Assembly (NCBI GenBank): GCA_951813605.1
Contig: OX638379.1
Span: forward strand, 688,471-752,470
Origin: an uncultured Bryobacterales bacterium
GTDB taxonomy: Bacteria; Acidobacteriota; Terriglobia; Bryobacterales; UBA6623
Direction of reading: 5' to 3'
DNA: 64,000 nucleotides
Positions within the stretch are counted from its first letter, which is position 1. Each line of letters begins with the position of its first letter. Of the stretch, positions 33,547 through 41,745 are shown piece after piece. The notes beneath the pieces are model-generated. The model was not told the DNA's origin. It worked only from the letters and a program-made list of their open reading frames with translations, and made no database searches. Both the position numbers and the translations under genes were made by a program.

Positions 33547-35325
33547 TCAACCTGTCAGGTTACTGGCAACAAATCGCGCCGGGTCCACTCCCAGCAAGTC
33601 GAACGCCTTCTGCTGGACCGGCGTCGGTCGGGCGTGCAGCGGAAACGCGTGTTCCGGTGCCTCGGGCAGCGCCACCTCGTTCAGCGTCAGTGTCGCCAGA
33701 TCCGCCAGCAGCGTCCGCAAGCTGTGCGCCGGCAGTCCCTCCGGCGTCCGCTTGCTGGTCGCCTTGGCCTGCGTGCTCTCCGACACCTGCGCCTTCTCCA
33801 CCGGTGAGTCGCGCCGCTGCCGCGCCGCCTCCCGGTCCTGCTCCTCGAACAGCAGCGGCGCCAGCCGCCGTCGCAGGTGCCATTCCACGTAGTAGGCCAG
33901 CAAGCACACCAGCACGTGCCCGCGCACGTGGTCCTCGTTGCAGACATGCACCGGCCGCACCTCCAGCTGCCCCGTCTTCAGCGAGCGGAAGGCCCGCTCC
34001 ACCTGCGCCAGGCTCTTGTAGGCCTCCACCGTCTCGTCCGCCCCCAGCTGCTCGGCACCCAGGCTGGTCCGGATGATGTACACCCCGTCCAGCTGCGCCT
34101 CCGCCTCGATCCGCTCCTGCCGCCGCGACCAGCGGATCCGCTCGTCCTCCACCGCGACCAGAAAGTGCTTGGCCATCTTCTGGCGGCCCACATCGCGGCC
34201 CACCCGCCGGTTGATCGCTTCCCGCCCCCGCAGCCGCTTGCCTGGCCCCCGCACCGCCTTCGCGATCGTCTCCAGGGCCGCCTCCGTCGCCTGCAGCAGG
34301 GCCTCCCGCTTGCGCGCCCGCGCGGCCCGCAGGCGCGGGTTCAGGCACACCAGCAGGCGCTCGCCGGGATAGTCCGGGCTGCGGATCTCGGCCACCTGGT
34401 CGGCCACCAGCTCGCCCGGTAGCAGCGGGGCCGGCTCCTCCGGCTGCGGTGCGCGCAGCAGCGTGCGGATCGAGTCCGCCTTCAGGGCCGAGATCCAGCC
34501 CAGCCCGGCCGGTGCGAGATCCTCCCGCAGGCGCGCCGTGGTCAGCATGCCGCGGTCCCCCGCCAGCGCGACGGACTCCAGGCCGAAGCGCTTGCGGACC
34601 TTGGCCACCTGGGAGGCGACGGTGCGCGGGTCGCCGGTGTTGCCGGCGAACACCTCGACGGCGACGGGGCAGCCGTCGGCGGCGCACAGCAGGCCGCACA
34701 CGAGCTGCTGCTTGGAGGGCTTGCCGTCGCGGCTGTGGCCGAAGGCGGCCAGGGGGCAGCAGCGACCCTCCAGGTACGTCGAGCTGACGTCGTACAGCAG
34801 CAGGGTGGCGCCCTGCAGGTGGCGGCGGGCGAGGCTCTTCTCGATCCACTTCTGGCGGGCGAGCAGCCAGTCGAGCATGGCCAGCAGCTCGTTGCCATGG
34901 ACGGAGCCGAGGCCGAGCAAGGGTCCGAGGCTGGAGGCGGCGGTGTCGGCGGAGAGGGAGCGGGCGGTGGCGAGCTTGGAAGCGGGTGCGAGGAGACGGG
35001 CGGCGAGGGCGGCGAGGGCGAGGTCGCGGAAGCGGGAGGGATGGCGGTGGAGGAGGCGTTCGAGGCCGAGCTGGCGGCAGAGGCCGAGGACGGCGGCGAC
35101 ATGGCCGTGGGGCAGCGAGCGACGGAGGGAGAAGGCCTTGGAGGGAGCGGAGACGACCAGGCCGCCGCGGAGCATGGCGCGGATGCCGTCGACGATTTCG
35201 GGGGGCAGTTTGGAGAGGTTGGCGAGGGTGACGCGGCGGATGCGCTTGCCTTCGCGCCAGGCCTGGCGGAAGAGGATGGCCGGGGGGCTGTTGCGGTTGG
35301 GGATGACGTCGACGTGGAAGGACAT
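33547..35325 (-). CDS. IS1634 family transposase (IS4-type DDE), intact
   Basis: Transposase of 592 residues. The DDE core is visible as LLLYDVSSTYLEGRCCPLAA (first Asp), FGHSRDGKPSKQQLVCGLL, VEVFAGNTGDPRTVASQVAK, ESVALAGDRGMLTTARLRED (second Asp) and the late Glu block ETVEAYKSLAQVERAFRSL, with GQLEVRPVHVCNEDHVRGHV. Start: the ATG at 35352 lies within the -10 box of the promoter, so the transcript begins after it; the ATG at 35325 (MSFHVDVIPNRNSPP) is the likely start. Very high GC and Ala/Arg content differ from neighbours. I could not identify terminal inverted repeats or a target duplication, so element ends are unknown. Confidence 0.9.
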   Translation of the reverse strand: MSFHVDVIPNRNSPPAILFRQAWREGKRIRRVTLANLSKLPPEIVDGIRAMLRGGLVVSAPSKAFSLRRSLPHGHVAAVLGLCRQLGLERLLHRHPSRFRDLALAALAARLLAPASKLATARSLSADTAASSLGPLLGLGSVHGNELLAMLDWLLARQKWIEKSLARRHLQGATLLLYDVSSTYLEGRCCPLAAFGHSRDGKPSKQQLVCGLLCAADGCPVAVEVFAGNTGDPRTVASQVAKVRKRFGLESVALAGDRGMLTTARLREDLAPAGLGWISALKADSIRTLLRAPQPEEPAPLLPGELVADQVAEIRSPDYPGERLLVCLNPRLRAARARKREALLQATEAALETIAKAVRGPGKRLRGREAINRRVGRDVGRQKMAKHFLVAVEDERIRWSRRQERIEAEAQLDGVYIIRTSLGAEQLGADETVEAYKSLAQVERAFRSLKTGQLEVRPVHVCNEDHVRGHVLVCLLAYYVEWHLRRRLAPLLFEEQDREAARQRRDSPVEKAQVSESTQAKATSKRTPEGLPAHSLRTLLADLATLTLNEVALPEAPEHAFPLHARPTPVQQKAFDLLGVDPARFVASNLTG

Positions 35326-35350
35326 GAGGGCCGGCCCCTTACATGGCAAC

Positions 35351-35380
35351 ATAATACATCAACAACAAATTGTTTGTCAA
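35351..35380 (-). promoter_or_regulatory. Transposase promoter
   Basis: Read leftward: TTGACA (35375-35380), an 18-base AT-rich spacer and TATTAT (35351-35356). The spacer contains AACAATTTGTT. The 13-mer TACATGGCAACAT occurs at 35340-35352, overlapping the -10, and again at 35410-35422, in direct orientation 70 bases away. The remaining 390 bases up to 35768 show no gene. Confidence 0.7.
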
Positions 35381-35768
35381 GTCTTTTTCAAATCCGGTAG
35401 CAGGGCAAATACATGGCAACATCTTGCCAGTTGCGGGACCGGTCCGTCAGGCGACAAGGCACCTGATTTCAATAACTTGGGGAGATTGCTACGGCCTCAG
35501 GGGGGATGAAGTTCTGACTAGGTCTCTCACCTGTTCCCGCAACTCCTGCGCACAGGGCATCCCATAGGCAGGTTGCCTCACCGCTTGGAGCCTACTTGCT
35601 CCCCGCGCTCTCCGACGCCCTGCCACTGCCTATCCGAGCTATCTCAAGTGTCCACAAGAACGCGGCCACTCCGCCCACCGGAATGGAATGAGGTCGCCAC
35701 GGCATTCGGAATCCCTGGCGTTTCCACAAAGCCGAATCGTGTCTACTTCGTCGTTCCAGCTGCGATAT

Positions 35769-38057
35769 TCATTCCCAGTCCAGATGCTCGCGAAGAAACC
35801 GGAACGTAACTTTGCCGTGGATCTCGTGGGGTCCGTTGAAAAACTCGATCTCGGTTCTGTCCCCTAGGCCGAGCTGATTGTAGAACCGGCGGACCTTCGC
35901 GAATTCGTAGGCGACCCATTCGTCGGGAGCGACGCCGTCCGAATGGCCGCGCTCCACCATGAACGGTCGCGGTGCCATTAGAGTGGCTAGTTCCGCGTAG
36001 TTGACGACATTGGCGAAGTTGAACTCCAGCATGTCGTACTCGCGAGTGAACAAGTAGCTGTAGCGATCCGTCGTGCTCGTGTTCTTCCACACCCATTCAT
36101 TGAAATCCGCCGAGCAAATCGACAGGGCGTAGTCATCGAGCAGCGGGGGAATCCGCACCGCCGTCTTGCCGCCGTACGAAAGGCCGTAGAAACCAATTCG
36201 ATCCGGGTCGACGAACGGTAACGACTTGAGCCACGCGAGCGTTTGCTGGTGCTGGCCCACGATGAACGAATACAGCGACAGCTTTAGAGGGTGTGCCTTG
36301 CGGTGGAGCTGTCTGAACCGGTCGCGTCCGATATAGGGGTTTTGCGGGGCGTAGACTACAAAGCCCTCCTGCGCCAGCCGCGCTCCGTAGCGATGGTAGG
36401 CACGATGGTCGGAATCGGGATCCACCACGTCGGTCGGACGCCCCTCCAGCCCGTGCTGCGCGACCACTACCGGACGGCGTTCGCCCGGAACAAGCCCCTT
36501 GGGGACAAGGATGACCCCGTAAGCAAACACATCCTCCCAAACGTCCAAAACGACTTCGAATCCTTCAAAATCAGCGTGATCGTAGATTCGGCGCGTTCTG
36601 GTACGCGCCTCCCTGTCCGGACTTGGCAACCGCCCGATGACCTCGTTCCACAGGTGCTCGCGATAGAACTTTGTCGTATCTTTCCAAGCTTCGATCGAAG
36701 AATTGTCCGCCTTCGACCAGAATTCGTCACGGCGGTGCGGCGAATCCCGGACAAGGCTGTGGTTGAATGCCACGATCTGGTCGAACTGCCGGCGCATCCG
36801 CTTGTCGCCGTCCGCCGGAACGGCCAGCTCCTTGGGTACTTCGGCGGCAGGGCGCAGGCTCGTTGCAGGGATCAGCAACCGCAGGGCATCTTCTGTGCCC
36901 GGGGCGTCCACACCCTCCACGAGCGCGAGGTGGTTTGCCGCTCCAAGCAAGTCGTAGGTCTGTCGAACGCGGCCGACCTCGAAACGCACTGAATCAATGG
37001 ATGGAGAGACCAGCCTGCCGGAGGCGGCCCGGTTGGCGTTTGGCTCGGGTGCGGGAGGCTGGCCGGAGACCTCGGGTCCTCGCGAGGCTTCGACAATCAA
37101 TCTCCTTGGCGCTATCAGCCTCGCGGTCTCCGCGTCACCGAACTCCCGCAGCAATGCCCATACGTTCCGGTCTATCGTTTCCTGCCAAAGGCCCTCCCGT
37201 TCCTGGAAGTACCCGCTCACCACCACCGACGAGACTCGCTTGTCGATGGCCGCCGCGTACAGCGCGAGCAACCCTCCCTCCCCGTATCCAATGATCCCGA
37301 CGGGAGCCGCTTGCTCGCGGTTGCGGGCTTCGAAGAAATCGACCGCTGACAGGACCTTTTGGATCTCGTACCCGATTAGGTGGCGTCCGAGTTCGTAACT
37401 CATCCGGAAAAGGAACTCGCGGTGCGGGAGATTTGTCCTTAAGACGCCGCTCAAGCCGGTCCATCGCGCTGTTCGGTCGATCAGTGTTGGCACGACCACT
37501 TGGCAACCGTTCTCCGCCAGTCGCCTTGCGAACTGAGCGTTCGCAGGCACGCCGTTCTCGATTCCCGCCAGCATTTCCGGCGACCACGACGCGTCTGGTA
37601 TAGCCACGATCCTTGCCGTGGGAGGCGAACGGGGCTGCAGCAAGAGTCCCTCGCCAAACACTCCCGCGAGGGACTCCCAACGAACTTCGTGGATGTCGTA
37701 ACCTGCGGCCCGCGCAACAATCGATGGCCTGTCCGTAGTGGCGACGAATTCGAGGGATTCGAGGGGCCGCCGCTCGTCGACTACTCCGAGAAGGGTCTTG
37801 AGGCGCTCGCGGTTCGGGGCGACAGACCTCTCGTATGCGCCGTGCGAGCCGTAGTCAGGATTCCAGTACTGGCTTCGATCCTTGGCGGCTGCTTCGGTTG
37901 CCTTGTCCAAGTAGCGATGAATGCCCTCCACCATCTCCGCGGCAAGGTCGCCCGTGGACTCCAGCGGTTGTGTGTCAAGCAGGACGGTCTGCGCAGAAGC
38001 ACCGATCAGGACGCCCAGGGCGGCCACCAGTCCGCAACAAGAACTCTTGAGATTCAC
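35769..38057 (-). CDS. Tandem alpha/beta hydrolase, first domain lacking the nucleophile Ser
   Basis: Secreted protein of about 762 residues with two alpha/beta-hydrolase domains. Start GTG 38057 has GGGAGG six bases upstream and opens the leader LKSSCCGLVAALGVLIGAS. In the first domain the nucleophile elbow reads VGIIGYGEGGLLALYAAA: the GxSxG Ser is Gly. In the second domain (from about residue 520) the oxyanion strand is RPVVVAQHGLEGRPTD and the elbow GFYGLSYGGKTA has the Ser; the His is probably that in FNGPHEIHG. It resembles the acidobacterial/planctomycete dienelactone-hydrolase-like proteins. Probably only the second domain is catalytic and the first binds or positions substrate; the substrate is unknown. 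Confidence 0.82.
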   Translation of the reverse strand: MNLKSSCCGLVAALGVLIGASAQTVLLDTQPLESTGDLAAEMVEGIHRYLDKATEAAAKDRSQYWNPDYGSHGAYERSVAPNRERLKTLLGVVDERRPLESLEFVATTDRPSIVARAAGYDIHEVRWESLAGVFGEGLLLQPRSPPTARIVAIPDASWSPEMLAGIENGVPANAQFARRLAENGCQVVVPTLIDRTARWTGLSGVLRTNLPHREFLFRMSYELGRHLIGYEIQKVLSAVDFFEARNREQAAPVGIIGYGEGGLLALYAAAIDKRVSSVVVSGYFQEREGLWQETIDRNVWALLREFGDAETARLIAPRRLIVEASRGPEVSGQPPAPEPNANRAASGRLVSPSIDSVRFEVGRVRQTYDLLGAANHLALVEGVDAPGTEDALRLLIPATSLRPAAEVPKELAVPADGDKRMRRQFDQIVAFNHSLVRDSPHRRDEFWSKADNSSIEAWKDTTKFYREHLWNEVIGRLPSPDREARTRTRRIYDHADFEGFEVVLDVWEDVFAYGVILVPKGLVPGERRPVVVAQHGLEGRPTDVVDPDSDHRAYHRYGARLAQEGFVVYAPQNPYIGRDRFRQLHRKAHPLKLSLYSFIVGQHQQTLAWLKSLPFVDPDRIGFYGLSYGGKTAVRIPPLLDDYALSICSADFNEWVWKNTSTTDRYSYLFTREYDMLEFNFANVVNYAELATLMAPRPFMVERGHSDGVAPDEWVAYEFAKVRRFYNQLGLGDRTEIEFFNGPHEIHGKVTFRFLREHLDWE

Positions 38058-38140
38058 GGCAGCCTCCCGGCAGTCGACCACTGCTTCGCGACCGGCAGAT
38101 CCCGAATGGTCATGAAATACGGCATGCGTGGGATCCAGGG

Positions 38141-39352
38141 CTAGCCCTCGCGGATCCTCCGTTTCCGATTGTCATATTCGACCCTGCTTCCACGCACGAA
38201 GCTCTCGTCAGCGAGGATCGCGGCGATCGAATGGCTGTAGCCGGCCTCGATCGGGGCGCTCGGCGTTTCTCTCGAGCGCAGGCACTCTAGGAAGTTCAGC
38301 ATGTGCGGAACGCTCTCCGCCTCTTGGATCGTCTCGCCGTCGCGAATACGGTCGGCATCTTCCACTGTGTTCCCGCTAATCGCAAACGGGTCCCCCCAGC
38401 GAGTCGCGTCCATCTCGCCGCGGGATCCGAAAAACTTCAAGTAGTTGTGCCCCCGAACGCCGAAAGTCGAGCAATACCGGACTAGAAACCCCTCCTTGGT
38501 GTACTCCAACGTGGTCTCCACGGAGTCGGGAACGTCGAATCCGTCCCGATTCCAACGGAATCCACCCGCCATAGTGACGGCACGGGTCGGTGGTCCGGCA
38601 CCGGTGATGAAGTGGACAAGATCAAAGAAATGAACGCCCAGATTGCTGTGAGGCCCTTGCGAAAAGTCGCGATAGCCGAACCAGCCGGCATGCTGCTGGG
38701 CGTCCCAGGGCCTATGCTTGCGGTGCATGAGGAATCGCTTCCAATCGGTGTCTCGCTCCTCCAAGCGCCGCTCGGCGTAACGGTACCAGTACGGCTTGTA
38801 GGAATTCCGGGATTGCTCGATCTTGAAGATTCTCCCCAAGCCTCCTGCCTGTACGAACGCCCGGGCCGCGACCGACGACGGGAAACTGCGCACTTGAGTG
38901 CCCATCTGCACGACGCGATCTGACGCTTTGACTGTGTCGCACGCCCTTCTCAGTTCCTTGAGATCCATAGCGAGCGGCTTTTCGACGTAAGCGTCCTTTC
39001 CCGCTCGGATAGCGTCGATTAGCTGCACGCAGTGCTGGTGGTCGGGCGTCCCAATGACCACCGCGTCGACGTCATCGCGCGCAAGCAAGTCTTCGTAGGA
39101 GTGGACCGTGTCGGGGGCGTTCCCGGCCGTTTCGAGAACTCTCGTGGCCGCGGTCTCGCGGTGGCTGCGCCAAATATCGCAAACCGCGCGGACCTCGGCG
39201 TTGGCCTGCTGCCGAAACTCAAGGACTTGACCGAGCAGGTTCCTTCTCCCGCAGCCGAGAATTCCGATACCGATTCGGTCGTTTGCACCGAGGGTGCGGG
39301 CGGCGCTGAGCGCAGTGATCCCGGAGCCTGCGACAAAGTTCCTTCGCGTCAT
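38141..39352 (-). CDS. Tat-exported Gfo/Idh/MocA family oxidoreductase
   Basis: NAD(P)-dependent sugar oxidoreductase, 403 residues. The twin-arginine leader MTRRNFVAGSGITALSAA is followed by the Rossmann motif IGIGILGCGRRN, EVRAVCDIWRSHRE, VVIGTPDHQHCVQLIDAIRA and the catalytic-lysine motif DAYVEKPLAMDLKELRRA; the C-terminal domain has GPHSNLGVHFFDLVHFITG. The ATG at 39352 was chosen for its Tat leader; 81 upstream codons of open frame do not look coding. In Bryobacterales and Planctomycetes such proteins act in the periplasm on deoxy- or glycosidic sugars (AA/GH109-like). It lies near the aldo/keto reductase and isomerase genes with similar Tat leaders. Confidence 0.9.
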   Translation of the reverse strand: MTRRNFVAGSGITALSAARTLGANDRIGIGILGCGRRNLLGQVLEFRQQANAEVRAVCDIWRSHRETAATRVLETAGNAPDTVHSYEDLLARDDVDAVVIGTPDHQHCVQLIDAIRAGKDAYVEKPLAMDLKELRRACDTVKASDRVVQMGTQVRSFPSSVAARAFVQAGGLGRIFKIEQSRNSYKPYWYRYAERRLEERDTDWKRFLMHRKHRPWDAQQHAGWFGYRDFSQGPHSNLGVHFFDLVHFITGAGPPTRAVTMAGGFRWNRDGFDVPDSVETTLEYTKEGFLVRYCSTFGVRGHNYLKFFGSRGEMDATRWGDPFAISGNTVEDADRIRDGETIQEAESVPHMLNFLECLRSRETPSAPIEAGYSHSIAAILADESFVRGSRVEYDNRKRRIREG

Positions 39353-39533
39353 GCGGTGAGTATATCCGTATCGGGCACGGGTTGGCATAGCCAGTGCAGC
39401 TACCGGCTTGCACGTCCCATGCGCGAGTGATAACGAGTCGAGGGCCCAACTCCGGGGCCCCTGCCGCAAGGTGGATGATTCAATTCGCTGGCTTGGAGTC
39501 GCCTTGTTCCACTCCGAGGGCAGCCGCTGCGGC

Positions 39534-40802
39534 TCAACCGAGAGCAGCCCGCGCCACGCGCAGCACGTTCCCACCCAAGATCTTGCGGATTGCATTGTCC
39601 GAATGGCCCCGCTGCACCATTCCGACGGTGAACATGGGCCAGTTCGTCCAAGCCAGGCTGCGTGTCATCGCCGGCTCCGTGGTGAAATCGTCCTCGGGCC
39701 ACAGCGCGGCGAAGCGCGTTCGACTGGGTCCGCGCCGCGGGATCTTTTGCGCTTCCTCTTCCGTGTATTGCGATCGGTAGGCTACGTCCGTTCCAATTGC
39801 GACGTGGTCGGCTCCGAACTTCCCGACGGCGTAGTCAATATGGTCGAGCAGTGCTCGGATGTCGCCCGTGCGCCGCAGGAAGCGGGGTATGCAGCAGATG
39901 CCGATATAGCCCTCGGAATCCGCGATTGCGCGTATCACTTCGTCGGGCTTGGACCGGATGTGCGGATGGATCGCAGCACATGAAGTGTGGCTGGCGACGA
40001 TAGGCCGACCAGACGCGCGCGCCGATTCCAGGCTGGTACGCCAGCCCGAATGAGCAACGTCGACGATTACGCCAACCTTGTTCATCTCGGCTATGGCTGT
40101 CCGCCCGAAGTCGCTCAGACCTCCGTTGGCGGTCTCCGCGCAGCCATCGCCCAGCCGGTTGCGCCGGTTGTAGGTCACGTGCATCATCCGGATGCCGAGC
40201 TGGAAGAAAATACGCACGTACCGCAGCTCGTCCTCAACCGAGTTCCATTGCTGCGTTAAGGGGACGCCGTTACCGGTGAAATAAAGGCAGCCTAGGCCAT
40301 CAGCCCGCGCACGTTCGACATCGTCGGGCGTGACCGCACGCCGCAAAACCCCCCGCAAGTGGTCGGTCAGGTAGGTGAAGCGAGCCAAGCGTTTGATCAA
40401 TCGCAGCGGGTCGCTGCTCTCCTCGCCGCAGTTCTGGAAGATACAGGTCATTCCCGCCGCGTTCCACGCTCGAACGAATTCCTCTCGCTCCTTCTCGATC
40501 GTCGCCGGCCGCGTCATAGCCATGTCCTCGCGCTGGTCCTGCAGTTCCATCTCGGAGGCGCCTTCTTCCATCAGCTCGCGAACAGCGTCTCCGTCCAAGG
40601 CCGCTCTTGGCGAAAAGCCGTAGGCGTCGAAGACCAAGGCCTCTCGGTGGAGGCGCAATCCGTAGTCGAGGTCGCGTCGACTGGGCTTGAGGAGGTCGAT
40701 GGCGGTCTGGCGGTCGTTCTCGATTCGTTCGTTGCTACCCGCACTCAGTTGCGCGGCGGCCGCTAGGGAACCCCCCGTTGCGATGAACTGGCGACGATTC
40801 AT
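39534..40802 (-). CDS. Membrane dipeptidase-like protein (peptidase M19) lacking the HxD motif
   Basis: Tat-exported protein of 422 residues (leader MNRRQFIATGGSLAAAAQLS) of the renal dipeptidase family. Later zinc-site motifs are present: MMHVTYNRRNRLGDG, VGVIVDVAHSGWRTSLE, PIVASHTSCAAIHPHIRS and DHVAIGTDVAYRS. The N-terminal zinc pair, normally (D)GHxD, reads LVFDAYGFSPRA, with Tyr and Phe in place of His and Asp, and the bridging Glu region is also not canonical. It may therefore bind one metal or none and have changed activity. The Arg-rich open frame upstream to 40922 is unlikely to be coding. Convergence or operon with the 41746 permease is not evident. Confidence 0.85.
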   Translation of the reverse strand: MNRRQFIATGGSLAAAAQLSAGSNERIENDRQTAIDLLKPSRRDLDYGLRLHREALVFDAYGFSPRAALDGDAVRELMEEGASEMELQDQREDMAMTRPATIEKEREEFVRAWNAAGMTCIFQNCGEESSDPLRLIKRLARFTYLTDHLRGVLRRAVTPDDVERARADGLGCLYFTGNGVPLTQQWNSVEDELRYVRIFFQLGIRMMHVTYNRRNRLGDGCAETANGGLSDFGRTAIAEMNKVGVIVDVAHSGWRTSLESARASGRPIVASHTSCAAIHPHIRSKPDEVIRAIADSEGYIGICCIPRFLRRTGDIRALLDHIDYAVGKFGADHVAIGTDVAYRSQYTEEEAQKIPRRGPSRTRFAALWPEDDFTTEPAMTRSLAWTNWPMFTVGMVQRGHSDNAIRKILGGNVLRVARAALG

Positions 40803-41745
40803 GGGTACATCATCGTTGATTGGATCTAGCACGCGCCCTTGGCGTCGAGGATTCGATCCTGCGGAATTGCTTGGCCCGCCCGTACGGCTCGCTGCCATGG
40901 CGGACTGCAGCCGGAGCGCCAAGGAAAAGGAGTGATTGCGTGAGGCGGATTTGGGACTGATCTAGACGACGCGCGGAATCATTCGTCGCTTGCAGTCCGC
41001 GCAAGCGTTGCGCGCGCCTCGCCAGCCAAGCAATTCGGACTGTTGGCGATGACTCGCTGGAGACCCGTCCCTGCTCGCTTTTCTCTGAACTGGCCGAGTT
41101 GCCAGGTCAGCCCTTGTTTCAATCAGTGTCCGATTGGATAGCCGGATTTCACTCCGGGACTTGCGATTCTGTCGAGGAGATCAATAAGATGCAGGCGCAT
41201 CTCCTATGTATCCGGCGATTCCTGCAAGAAGGATCGCTCGTTTGTCATTACTTCCTTACAGGGCCAAACCCGGCCAATCGCTCTCCGGTCACGATCAGGC
41301 CTTCGGTGAGGGTGGTTCGCGCAGCAAGCGTACAACGGGTCCTCATCGACCGCCACGTCCCCGCTCTTGCATCAGGGACGAATCGACTGGTCCCGATTGT
41401 CCGGCAAATTGCGCTTACCCCGATTCGTACGAATCAACCAACATGTACCGCAGCAGTTTGGATCCGCTGCTTGGCATACCTCGCGGACTAGCACAAATAC
41501 CGAGACAGTCCAGTGATCGATCTATCGAAAGGAGGCACTGCTGAAACCCCATAAGACGATGTTTCAGCCGCTGCTTGTCATCGTGCGCCCTTGATCCGAA
41601 TTCCCCTTTCCAAGCTGGTGTGTTTTCCCGAAACCTCTTCTGCGGCAGTTGTCGGACTGATCCGCGTTGCCGCGCTGCAAATGCGAGAGGTGCTGGAGGA
41701 CTGCCGTTTGTTCCAGTAGGTCCTACTGCGGAATGCAAAGCAACA
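40803..41745. other. Long gap between the dipeptidase-like gene and the ADOP permease
   Basis: About 940 bases. None of the open frames on either strand shows a recognisable domain, leader peptide or ribosome-binding site, and their translations are rich in Ser, Arg and Pro in the way of shadow frames. I see no RNA gene and no clear repeats. It is probably relic or regulatory DNA. Confidence 0.45.

Noticed and set aside
33560..34849. Long minus-strand and plus-strand open frames inside the transposase gene
   Set aside because: They are Gly/Ala/Arg- or Pro/Ser-rich shadows of a very GC-rich gene; only the 33547-35325 frame matches a transposase.
35352..35352. Transposase start at ATG 35352
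   Set aside because: This ATG overlaps the -10 box TATTAT (35351-35356), so it would lie upstream of the transcription start; ATG 35325 fits better.
33540..35425. Terminal inverted repeats and target duplication for the IS1634-type element
   Set aside because: No matching inverted ends could be found by eye; the repeated TACATGGCAACAT is direct, on one side only.
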